A DNA stretch of 9,205 nt from S012-113 sp039714715 (GTDB lineage Bacteria; Bacteroidota; Bacteroidia; Cytophagales; Cyclobacteriaceae). Below are positions 1 to 6,832 of the stretch, piece by piece. Each line of letters begins with the position of its first letter. Positions within the stretch are counted from its first letter, which is position 1. The translations under genes and the position numbers were made by a program. The stretch lies in the NCBI GenBank assembly GCA_039714715.1, contig JBDLIU010000181.1, forward strand, positions 1 through 9,205. Reading direction: 5' to 3'. The notes under the pieces were generated by a model. The model saw only the letters and a list, made by a program, of their open reading frames with translations. It did not search any database and was not told the origin of the DNA.

Positions 1-64
1 CATAAGATAATGCCTTTTTCAATCAAAATGGATATTAAATAATTGTCGATAACTTAGCATAGTA

Positions 65-880
65 ATGAAGAACAAGCAGGATTACGAATGGGGTATTTAT
101 AAAGGCAAACTTCCTTACCTTTTAAGATTAAAAGGTGATCCTTCCATAATAATATTTGAACCATCCAGGGAACTTGTTAAAAACGTAACTCACAGGATAG
201 ATGATATTATCAAAACCTACAACATGATACTTCCTGCCAAATGTTCTCTTTGTGTACTAGGTTATGACCCAAACCTGCCTGTAGAATATACCGCTGAAGA
301 AGTTGCCCATACATTTGCTGATTTTATCAAGAAAAAATACCGCCCAGGTATTGTAATGGGTATATCATATGGTGGCTTTATCTCAATTCCTTTTGCTGCT
401 TTGCATCCTGAGCTAACGCAAAAAATGATTTTAATGGTATCTGCTTATGCCGCTTCTCCGGATGGTATTCAACTGATGAAGGATTTTATTCATGAGATTG
501 ACGGGGAGAATCAATATGGTGTTGTACAGAAGTTTTATTCACTTATTCTAGGTACACCTTTAAGGTTGCTTTTTACTTTCTTAACCTGGCTTAAAAGGAA
601 GGATTATAAAAATAATGTAAACCCGGCTTCAACCTTTATAAATGCCTACAACTATGTGATCAAAACCAATGGTATAAACAAGAAATATCTGCCTGAAATT
701 AATGCATCTACACTAATTATAGGAGGCGATAAGGATCCGTTTTTCAATAATGAACTATTTAAAGAAACTGAAGAGCTTATTCCCGATAGCAAGTTATCTC
801 TATATAAAAACCAGGGACACTTTGTTGCTATTGAAAAAATGAAATCCGTTAAAAAAGAACTAGCCGATTTTATCCTATAA
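65..880 (+). CDS. alpha/beta-fold hydrolase
   Basis: A 271-residue protein with the pattern of the alpha/beta hydrolase superfamily. The nucleophile elbow G-I-S-Y-G is at residues 99-103 (Ser101). The likely acid is Asp224 in the GGDKDPF segment, and the likely base is His252 in NQGHF near the C-terminus, so the triad is complete and in the usual order. Residues about 130-210 form a helical cap with a hydrophobic stretch at 158-176. No signal peptide is seen, so it should be cytoplasmic. The substrate cannot be read from the sequence; esterase, lipase-like or C-C hydrolase roles are all possible. The ATG at 65 is the only sensible start, because an in-frame TAA lies at 50-52. Its 3' end faces moaE, with 18 bp between the two stop codons and no clear terminator, so the transcripts may overlap. 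Confidence 0.88.
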   Translation: MKNKQDYEWGIYKGKLPYLLRLKGDPSIIIFEPSRELVKNVTHRIDDIIKTYNMILPAKCSLCVLGYDPNLPVEYTAEEVAHTFADFIKKKYRPGIVMGISYGGFISIPFAALHPELTQKMILMVSAYAASPDGIQLMKDFIHEIDGENQYGVVQKFYSLILGTPLRLLFTFLTWLKRKDYKNNVNPASTFINAYNYVIKTNGINKKYLPEINASTLIIGGDKDPFFNNELFKETEELIPDSKLSLYKNQGHFVAIEKMKSVKKELADFIL

Positions 881-898
881 AAGAGCAATATTAATGTC

Positions 899-1318
899 CT
901 ATGGATGCGCAGACACCCATTCCTCCCCATCCTCAAAAATCTCTTTTTTCCAGATAGGAACGGTTTCTTTAAGTGTATCTATAGCAAACTGGCAAGCTTC
1001 AAACCCATCTTTACGGTGTGGTGTAGAAACAGCTATCACAACAGGGATATCTCCAATATTCAATGCCCCCACCCTATGATGGATAACTATATGATTGATC
1101 GGCCACCTTTTCTTTACCTCATCGATTATCTTTTGCATCTCTTTGATCGCCATCGATTCATAGGCTTCGAACTCAAGTCTTATAACCTCCTTGCCCTTTG
1201 TGTAATTACGAACTGTGCCTATAAAAACATTTATTGATCCTGAGTTATCAGATTCAACCATTGAGATTATCTCTGAAGTATTGAGTTGCCTTTCTGTTAT
1301 TTTTACTTCTTCACTCAT
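899..1318 (-). CDS. moaE: molybdopterin synthase catalytic subunit MoaE
   Basis: Large subunit of molybdopterin synthase. With thiocarboxylated MoaD it converts cyclic pyranopterin monophosphate to molybdopterin in molybdenum-cofactor synthesis in the cytoplasm. The 139 residues match the family length. Family landmarks are visible: FIGTVRN with Arg37, the HRVGALNIGD block at 81-90, the STPHR segment with His101-Arg102, and DTLKETVPIWKKE. In that last segment Lys117 and Lys124 keep the 7-residue spacing of the E. coli active-site lysines 119 and 126. The start ATG lies 3 bp after the moaD stop, so the two subunits are co-transcribed and probably translated in equal amounts. It is the last gene of the long minus-strand block. 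No moaA, moaC, moeA or moeB is present in the window, so the rest of the pathway must be encoded elsewhere. Confidence 0.95.
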   Translation of the reverse strand: MSEEVKITERQLNTSEIISMVESDNSGSINVFIGTVRNYTKGKEVIRLEFEAYESMAIKEMQKIIDEVKKRWPINHIVIHHRVGALNIGDIPVVIAVSTPHRKDGFEACQFAIDTLKETVPIWKKEIFEDGEEWVSAHP

Positions 1319-1321
1319 TTT

Positions 1322-1558
1322 CTAGCCGCCACTAACCGGGGGAATTATCGCAATTTCATCATCAGGGTTTATTCTGCTCTCTGGAAATGCATATTCATCA
1401 TTTATCGCTATCAACAATGACTTTAATTTAATAAAATCCGGATACTCCGACCTCAAATATTTAAGGAGTTCTTCAGTTGTCTCCAGAGTCTCATTGATCA
1501 CAAGCGTTCTTTCACCTGCAATCTCTTTTGCTATACCGAAAAGCTTAACTTTTATCAT
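1322..1558 (-). CDS. moaD: molybdopterin synthase sulfur carrier subunit MoaD
   Basis: Ubiquitin-like beta-grasp sulfur carrier that donates sulfur to the pterin through a C-terminal thiocarboxylate. The protein ends in PPVSGG, the double-glycine tail that is adenylated by MoeB and inserted into the MoaE active site. The segment IAINDEYA followed by a DEIAIIPPVSGG end is typical of the family. The ATG at 1558 gives 78 residues, starting MIKVKLFG at the first beta strand, as expected. A TTG start at 1585 would add 9 unlikely residues overlapping the glycosyltransferase gene. The chosen start lies one base after the stop of the upstream glycosyltransferase, and a purine-rich GGAAAGGAAG lies inside that gene's last codons. 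The adjacent MoaE separates it from the ThiS family. Confidence 0.93.
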   Translation of the reverse strand: MIKVKLFGIAKEIAGERTLVINETLETTEELLKYLRSEYPDFIKLKSLLIAINDEYAFPESRINPDDEIAIIPPVSGG

Positions 1559-1559
1559 A

Positions 1560-2648
1560 CTAATATTTTCTTCCTTTCCATTCAACCGGCCCGGATAAGA
1601 AATAATAAAGTACCGAAACCGATGAGAATATCACTGCATAAACCTCAAAAATAATGTAACCGACAATATTTATCGACTCTTTGAGCTTCTTAGCTAAAAG
1701 AGAGCCAAAAATATAACGTAGCATAAATTTCACCCCCAGGATAATCCATGCCCAGGTTGTATTAACCATGAATAAGCCAACTATTACCAAAAAGAAGGAT
1801 GATTGTAATGCTAAGAGAGCAACCATAATCCATGGTAATCGAAATGCTCCTCTCATCCATCTTTTTCGCTGAACCAGTAAGTCCATAAAAGTGCTCTGTG
1901 GCTTAGATATATTCAACACATTATCATTAAACAGATTTACTGTTTTATGTTTCTTCTTAATATGATTGAATAGCTCGAGATCTTCTGTAACCGAAAATGG
2001 CAGTGCCTCATAGCCACCAATTTCTTCATAAACAGATTTTCGTATAAGCATGTTATTCCCCATTGTGGTCACAGGTACATTGAAATCTGAAACCACTTTC
2101 AGCATTCCTGTTGCAAATAGCCATTCAACTTTCTGAAAATAGGCTATCATGGTATTGCCTCCTACAATAGAAGTTCCTGTTACCAGTGCAGTATCCTCAT
2201 CCAGCCCAACAAGCATCGATTTTATCCAATCAGGAGGGACCACGATATCCGCATCCGTAATAAGCATATACTCTCCTTTCGCTTTTCTGGCTAACTGTGC
2301 TAACGCATTTGCCTTACCATTCCCCTTGATCTTTCTGGCGGATATCTGATAGCTTTTAATTTGAGGGTGCCTTACCGCATAGGCCTCCGCAATATCTCCT
2401 GTTTTATCTTCACTTCGATCGTTACCTAAGAGAATTTCGAGCTTATCTTCAGGATAATTCACTTTTAATATAGCCTCAAGACAATCAGCAAGGTTGTTTT
2501 CTTCATCGCGAGCAGCTATCAGGATTGATACAAACGGAGTCTCAGATTGTTTGTTCTTTATTTCTTTGTAGTTAAATAACCATAATATGATCAAGGCCAG
2601 GTCAACCAATAAAACAATAAAAGATATAGTTAGAAGAGTTTCAACCAC
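1560..2648 (-). CDS. membrane-anchored family 2 glycosyltransferase (downstream paralogue)
   Basis: A 362-residue inverting GT-A glycosyltransferase of family GT2 that should transfer sugars from a nucleotide sugar on the cytoplasmic face of the inner membrane. An N-terminal membrane helix covers about 5-26. The GT domain begins with VSILIAARDEENN (40-52), then GND (75-77), the metal-binding TDAD (131-134), the acceptor-site TED (221-223) and QRKRW (260-264), a Q/RxxRW-type motif shared with processive enzymes. Three membrane segments follow, near 273-294, 297-314 and 328-350. The start is GTG: its first G is the last base of the deacetylase TAG stop, a TAGTG overlap that suggests coupled translation. 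The organisation resembles the second glycosyltransferase of this block (4755-5864), including a shared EWKGR tail. Donor and product are unknown; coupling to a deacetylase suggests an N-acetylated sugar (inference). Confidence 0.88.
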   Translation of the reverse strand: MVETLLTISFIVLLVDLALIILWLFNYKEIKNKQSETPFVSILIAARDEENNLADCLEAILKVNYPEDKLEILLGNDRSEDKTGDIAEAYAVRHPQIKSYQISARKIKGNGKANALAQLARKAKGEYMLITDADIVVPPDWIKSMLVGLDEDTALVTGTSIVGGNTMIAYFQKVEWLFATGMLKVVSDFNVPVTTMGNNMLIRKSVYEEIGGYEALPFSVTEDLELFNHIKKKHKTVNLFNDNVLNISKPQSTFMDLLVQRKRWMRGAFRLPWIMVALLALQSSFFLVIVGLFMVNTTWAWIILGVKFMLRYIFGSLLAKKLKESINIVGYIIFEVYAVIFSSVSVLYYFLSGPVEWKGRKY

Positions 2649-3268
2649 TATTGCAAAGCTTTAAAGGTATAGCCTAATTCATGAAAATGAGCCAGGTATT
2701 GTGGCAATACAAATTTAACCTTATCAAACATCCTTAGTGAGTCGTGAAACACAATAATTGACCCGGGTCTGGTTGAATTAATACTTTTACTCAAAATTTC
2801 TTCCTTGTTAAGTGATTTGCTAAAATCACCTGAAAGTACATCCCACATCACTATTTTGTATTGTTTGCTAAGTCTTTTTAACTGAGACAACCTGATCCTT
2901 CCATACGGAGGCCTTAATAAAGACCGGGACTGTTCCTTAATCAGCTCTTCCATCTCAGCAATATTCTTAAAATAATGATCATTCTTAGTCTCCCAACCAT
3001 TTAAATGATTCATTGAATGGTTCCCTACCGTATGTCCTTCACGTATTACAGTATTATATGTTTCAGGATGCTTGATGATATTTTCACCGACCATAAAAAA
3101 AGTAGCCTTTGCATTATATCGCTTCAATTGTTCTAATACCCAAGGGGTTACTTCAGGCAAAGGTCCATCATCAAATGTGAGGTACAGAACCTTTTCAATC
3201 CTGCGATAATGCCACAAAATTCCAGGAAATAATTTTGTTATAAACCAGGGTGTTTTATGAAAAAACAT
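2648..3268 (-). CDS. NodB-domain polysaccharide deacetylase (CE4)
   Basis: A 206-residue protein made almost entirely of one carbohydrate esterase family 4 (NodB homology) domain, which removes N- or O-acetyl groups from glycans using a divalent metal. All five motifs are visible: TFDDGP at 31-36 (Asp33 base, Asp34 metal ligand), H84-x3-H88 metal ligands, RPPYGR at 119-124, the DVLSGDF segment at 143-149, and IVFHDS with His175 as the acid. The N-terminus (MFFHKTPWFITKLFPG) is only weakly hydrophobic and shows no signal peptide, unlike exported PgaB- or PdaA-type deacetylases, so a cytoplasmic or membrane-peripheral site is likely. It begins 3 bp after the phosphatase stop and its own stop overlaps the next glycosyltransferase start by one base. 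The natural guess is that it acts on an intermediate made by the flanking glycosyltransferases. Confidence 0.92.
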   Translation of the reverse strand: MFFHKTPWFITKLFPGILWHYRRIEKVLYLTFDDGPLPEVTPWVLEQLKRYNAKATFFMVGENIIKHPETYNTVIREGHTVGNHSMNHLNGWETKNDHYFKNIAEMEELIKEQSRSLLRPPYGRIRLSQLKRLSKQYKIVMWDVLSGDFSKSLNKEEILSKSINSTRPGSIIVFHDSLRMFDKVKFVLPQYLAHFHELGYTFKALQ

Positions 3269-3271
3269 TTT

Positions 3272-4492
3272 TTACCTGGCTTCAACTTTACATGACAATA
3301 TGGTTATATCGTCTTTGAAATCCTTATCACCTCTGAATTGCTCTATCTCGTTAAGTAATCCGTCATGAATTTCAGTCAGACTCTTTTTATAGTTCTCTTC
3401 CATGAACTCAGTGATTTTTTCACTGCCAATTTCTACTCCCTGCATATTCTCTGTCTCTGTAAGACCATCAGTATAGGTTAAAAGTGTAAATCCATCCAGA
3501 TCTGGTATAAAACCTTCAGAAATAAATGGTAATGGTTCAAAAATTCCCAGTACGGTTGTACCTGTGGTCAACTCTTCCATTTTACCGTTATTATCGAACA
3601 ACATGGGTGGATTATGACCTGCATTTACATAAACCATTGTGCTGAGTTCATGATCATAAATAGCAACAAAAAATGTAATAAAACTCTCTCCCTTGGCACT
3701 CTCATGAATCTGGTAATTCAATGCTTCAACTATCTCTGTAAGGTTTGAGGTATGCCTGAGCATGGTATGCAGTGATGCCTGGAAATTAGACATCATGATA
3801 GCTGCCGGGATTCCTTTACCAGACACATCTGCAATACATACCAGGAACTGGTTTTTATTGATAGGTATATAGTCATAATAATCACCACCAACCGTATGGT
3901 GAGGCAAATAGCTTGCCTTTACTTTCAGTCGTACGCCATCCGGCAAAGTGCCCGGGAATAAGAATGATTGTACATTTTTGGCAATCTCCAGCTCCTTCCG
4001 GATTGATTCTTCTTCCAGTTGTCGCCTCGCCAACCGCTTATTCTCAATGGCAACAATTATCAGGTTACTAATAGCCTGGAGGAAGGTAGTATTCAGGGAA
4101 CTTTCATCCTCTTCCCGGCCTGAGGCAAGAACTATTGCCAGTAATTGTGTTTTATGGAGTATTGGAATAGCAACCTCAAACTGATCAAAAGGAGATGGCA
4201 TTCCATTAATTGACGTAATCTCCCTGAGTTCTATTAATTCCAGGGGCAGATCATCTTCATCAATCTGCTCATCCAGAGATGTGCCAAATGATACCTTTGC
4301 CTCCCAGTCATTTTCATATACCAACAGCGCGTACTTGGCAATGTTCAGGTTAGCCCTGACTGTGAAATCATAGATTTTATAGAGAGCCTCTTCAGGAAGG
4401 TTATTATTAATAGCTTCTGTGATCTCAAGCAGGGAGTTTAACTCCATCTGCTTAAGATGATATTGAGTTTTATAATCCTTCTCTTTGGGCAT
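3272..4492 (-). CDS. GAF-SpoIIE PP2C-type serine/threonine phosphatase (RsbU-like)
   Basis: A 406-residue cytoplasmic regulator. Residues about 15-155 look like a GAF sensor domain (inference from position and pattern). A charged helix follows at 155-178, containing the KNVQSFLFPGTLP linker typical of RsbU-like proteins. The SpoIIE phosphatase domain fills the rest. Metal-binding and catalytic landmarks are VGGDYYDY (Asp204, Asp207), ADVSGKGIPAAIMMS (Asp222), AGHNPP at 291-296, TDGLTE (Asp342) and KDDITIL (Asp394, Asp395), so it should be active. Family members usually dephosphorylate an STAS-domain anti-sigma antagonist in partner-switching pathways. No STAS or anti-sigma kinase gene lies in this window, so its target is elsewhere or is something else. 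It sits 11 bp after the small protein gene and 3 bp before the deacetylase, inside a glycan gene block. Confidence 0.93.
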   Translation of the reverse strand: MPKEKDYKTQYHLKQMELNSLLEITEAINNNLPEEALYKIYDFTVRANLNIAKYALLVYENDWEAKVSFGTSLDEQIDEDDLPLELIELREITSINGMPSPFDQFEVAIPILHKTQLLAIVLASGREEDESSLNTTFLQAISNLIIVAIENKRLARRQLEEESIRKELEIAKNVQSFLFPGTLPDGVRLKVKASYLPHHTVGGDYYDYIPINKNQFLVCIADVSGKGIPAAIMMSNFQASLHTMLRHTSNLTEIVEALNYQIHESAKGESFITFFVAIYDHELSTMVYVNAGHNPPMLFDNNGKMEELTTGTTVLGIFEPLPFISEGFIPDLDGFTLLTYTDGLTETENMQGVEIGSEKITEFMEENYKKSLTEIHDGLLNEIEQFRGDKDFKDDITILSCKVEAR

Positions 4493-4503
4493 TCTGTAAG
4501 TTG

Positions 4504-4758
4504 CTATTCCTGGTTATGTTCTAACATCCCCTGTTTTGAGGCAAGATAGTAATATTTGCTATAATTTGCAGCAAAATTTACATGTGTAGTTTCTACTTCT
4601 GATTCCGGATCAGAAAAGCAGTTAACCCATCCTTTATTAATCATGTTTAAGAGGGTTTTCTTTAACTGATTTTCTCCCATTATTTTCTCCTCAAGAAGAT
4701 CATGGTACGAAACCACAAAATACAGGTGATCCAACAAAAGAAATTCCTCTTCAGTCAT
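4504..4758 (-). CDS. small conserved-looking protein, possible winged-helix fold
   Basis: Unrecognised protein of 84 residues from the ATG at 4758, which overlaps the upstream glycosyltransferase TGA as ATGA, the classic coupled arrangement. A second in-frame ATG at 4779 would give 91 residues, but its extra segment is encoded by the purine-rich run that looks like this gene's ribosome site. Visible features are a predicted N-terminal helix (EEEFLLLDHLYFVVSYHDLL), a second helix GENQLKKTLLNMINKGWV, a polar turn, and a YYYLASKQGML end. The last two resemble the recognition helix and YxLTxKG strand of winged-helix domains (pattern inference only). There are no membrane segments or signal peptide. 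It lies directly before the SpoIIE phosphatase gene, which makes a regulatory partner role plausible but unproven. Confidence 0.75.
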   Translation of the reverse strand: MTEEEFLLLDHLYFVVSYHDLLEEKIMGENQLKKTLLNMINKGWVNCFSDPESEVETTHVNFAANYSKYYYLASKQGMLEHNQE

Positions 4759-5864
4759 ATGGTCCTTCTTCCTTTCCATTCGTATTTGCTAAATAATCCG
4801 GCTACAGCTATAAAAGTTACATAAAACGGATAGATCAATGTAAGAATTACAAACTCATAAAGTCGAAACTCAACATTAAAAAATTTCTGCACCGTTTTTA
4901 TAAACCAGAATTCAAAAACAAATTTAACTACAAACAAGTTAGCAGCCAGCACCCAGGTAACCATATTAAAAACAGCAAGAACAGGTAAGAGTAAAACACC
5001 CATGTTAACACAAAAAATGAGTACCGCCAATAGTTTTGTTGGCCAATGGCGGTATTCACCCCATTTGCTTGCCCATCGTTTTCTCTGGTTATAGAATGAT
5101 TTAATTGATGATGCGGCCGGGGTATCAACAATCGCATTTTTGTCTTTGCAGAAGCATATTCCTTCAGGATATTTATCCTTGATCTTATGAAGAAGAAAAA
5201 CGTCATCTCCTGAAGCCGCATTTTCATATCTTTCCGACACTTCATGGTAGGCAGACTTTCTGTAAGCAAGGTTGGCTCCATTAGCCATGGTTGGCCAACC
5301 CAAAGCTATAGTAGCAGCACCTGAACTTATTAATGTGGTAAATTCATTGCCCTGTAAGCGACTAAAAAACGATTCTTGTGGATAAATTCTTACAGGGCCG
5401 GAAACGAGCTGTGTGTTTTGGTCAGTAAAAAAAGCAAGCATACTTGTTATCCAATCTGGTTGAGCCCTGCAATCCCCATCGGTGGTGATTATTAATTCAT
5501 GTGAGGCCTTTTGAACACCCTCATGAATGGCAGCCTTTTTCCCTTCCTCATTAATTAATGAGAATAGATTAATATTTAACTTGTCACTTTTGATGAACTT
5601 CGATACGAGGTCAACAGTATTGTCAGTTGAGTGATCATCTATTAATATCACTTCAACCATTTCCTGGGGATAATCCTGATCTCGAATATCCTGAAGGAGA
5701 TTCACGATATTTTCAGCTTCATTTCTAATGGCAATAACTATGGAAACCGGTTGTTCTACCACTAAAACCTCCTGAAATGGTCCTGCCTTTTCCCAGCCTA
5801 GCCACAGAATTAATACCATTAAAACATAGGTTATAATAAGTGCAGAGATAATAATACTTACCAT
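4755..5864 (-). CDS. membrane-anchored family 2 glycosyltransferase (upstream paralogue)
   Basis: A 369-residue GT2 enzyme laid out like the other glycosyltransferase of this block. A membrane helix lies near 3-24, and the GT-A domain begins at VSIVIAIRNEAEN (40-52). Then come IDDHSTD (75-81), the metal site TDGD (128-131), GDD at 219-221 where many relatives have a TED or EDD base, and QRKRW (260-264). Three C-terminal membrane segments follow near 277-300, 302-322 and 336-358, then KYEWKGRRTI. It should use a nucleotide sugar at the cytoplasmic side of the inner membrane; substrate and product cannot be read. The acceptor-site difference (GDD versus TED) argues that the two enzymes are not redundant. 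It starts 9 bp after the flippase-like gene and its TGA overlaps the start of the small downstream gene. Confidence 0.88.
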   Translation of the reverse strand: MVSIIISALIITYVLMVLILWLGWEKAGPFQEVLVVEQPVSIVIAIRNEAENIVNLLQDIRDQDYPQEMVEVILIDDHSTDNTVDLVSKFIKSDKLNINLFSLINEEGKKAAIHEGVQKASHELIITTDGDCRAQPDWITSMLAFFTDQNTQLVSGPVRIYPQESFFSRLQGNEFTTLISSGAATIALGWPTMANGANLAYRKSAYHEVSERYENAASGDDVFLLHKIKDKYPEGICFCKDKNAIVDTPAASSIKSFYNQRKRWASKWGEYRHWPTKLLAVLIFCVNMGVLLLPVLAVFNMVTWVLAANLFVVKFVFEFWFIKTVQKFFNVEFRLYEFVILTLIYPFYVTFIAVAGLFSKYEWKGRRTI

Positions 5865-5873
5865 ACTATTCTA

Positions 5874-6830
5874 TTAGGCTCCCGACAAATCCTGATTCCT
5901 GAAAAGATATAATCCTATCAGGGAGGGGATTACCAAATTTATCATCCATAAAGATACTACGGCATAGAGTACACCTGCATAAGGTTGAGCAAATAAATCG
6001 AGAAAGAATACAGCTGCCATTGCCCTGATTCCAAGTCGTTCCAGGCTGGAAATTTTAGGTAAAAATGTTCTTGCAGCAAAAACAAAAGTGGCACATCCCA
6101 GCTGGAGCAACACATCTAGCTCAGGTGAGAAAATCTGCATCAGCAATATAAATTGTCCTAAAAATACCAGGTATCGAATAATACTTAAACCCAATACATT
6201 CATCCAGTTGAAAAATGAATATTGACTAATCGGTTTTATGAAATCCGGTATTTTTTTTCTCCAGAAATATAAAGCCAGCATGGCGATTATACCTCCGCCT
6301 AACAGATAAATGGTATGAATTAATTGCCAGGAAAATATATCGGGATTCTTTGTCCATGCCAACCAAAACCCAACTAATCCAAACAGGAATGTAACGACAG
6401 ACTGCAAAAACTGCCCTGCCAGTATTCCCGGGATAACTTCCATTCGGGATTCCTTATCAACTGATAAAACACGCCCCGTAATTGATCCTGTACTGGCAGG
6501 CAATATATTATCTAGGGTAACGCCACTCATCACCCCAATTATTGCCTTTTGGAAGCTGATATTAGCTTTCCCTGCCAGTATCCTCCATTTCATGCTTTCC
6601 AACGACCAGTTTATAGGTAATAGGATGATTACGCTAATCAACAATCCTATATTGAATAAACTCCAGCTAACATTGAAAGCCCCTAAATCCTTTAGGATCT
6701 TCTGGTTTTGAATAATTGATTGATACAGGTAAATGAGTATTATAGCTGACAAGACTATTCTTATAATCAGGAATACTTTTTGATTATTTGTAGAACTTTT
6801 GCTAAGTGCGATATACCTGTTAACTTGCAT
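5874..6830 (-). CDS. LPG_synthase_TM / flippase-like integral membrane protein
   Basis: A 318-residue protein with roughly seven or eight hydrophobic segments (near 19-38, 58-76, 134-158, 171-190, 213-232, 241-256, 266-282 and 285-308). Family marks include N74-x3-E78-x2-KW (81-82) and the N108-ILPA...T-G-R120 block. This matches the UPF0104 / lysylphosphatidylglycerol-synthase transmembrane family, the flippase-like half of MprF without its aminoacyl-transferase half. Members often sit beside glycosyltransferases and are thought to move or handle lipid-linked products; the cargo is unknown. It is the first gene of the eight-gene minus-strand block and starts 2 bp from the divergent ruvC start, so its promoter must lie inside ruvC coding sequence. 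No convincing Bacteroidota promoter was found there by eye. Confidence 0.85.
   Translation of the reverse strand: MQVNRYIALSKSSTNNQKVFLIIRIVLSAIILIYLYQSIIQNQKILKDLGAFNVSWSLFNIGLLISVIILLPINWSLESMKWRILAGKANISFQKAIIGVMSGVTLDNILPASTGSITGRVLSVDKESRMEVIPGILAGQFLQSVVTFLFGLVGFWLAWTKNPDIFSWQLIHTIYLLGGGIIAMLALYFWRKKIPDFIKPISQYSFFNWMNVLGLSIIRYLVFLGQFILLMQIFSPELDVLLQLGCATFVFAARTFLPKISSLERLGIRAMAAVFFLDLFAQPYAGVLYAVVSLWMINLVIPSLIGLYLFRNQDLSGA
6787..6819 (+). promoter_or_regulatory. possible Bacteroidota-type promoter for ruvC
   Basis: TTTG at 6787-6790 is followed after 21 bp by TATACCTG at 6812-6819. This partly matches the Bacteroidota pattern TTTG ... TAnnTTTG (two mismatches in the second element). 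It would place the transcription start just before the GTG at 6833, inside the first codons of the opposing gene. It was found by eye, and an AT-rich region can give such matches by chance. Confidence 0.22.
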
Positions 6831-6832
6831 AA

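Noticed and set aside
1..3. CAT at the left edge, a possible minus-strand start codon of a divergent gene
   Set aside because: Only one codon is visible, so nothing can be supported. The rest of 1-64 holds only a partial promoter-like TAACTTAG at 50-57.
652..1237. Open frames opposite or overlapping the hydrolase and moaE (652-936 minus; 894-1079 and 905-1237 plus)
   Set aside because: They are shadows of strongly supported genes and carry no domain pattern of their own.
1559..1585. Longer moaD from a TTG at 1585
   Set aside because: It would add nine non-family residues inside the upstream gene. The ATG at 1558 starts at the expected first beta strand.
4928..5281. 117-codon open frame in another frame of the upstream glycosyltransferase
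   Set aside because: It lies wholly within a GT2 gene with intact motifs. Its sequence has no recognisable content.
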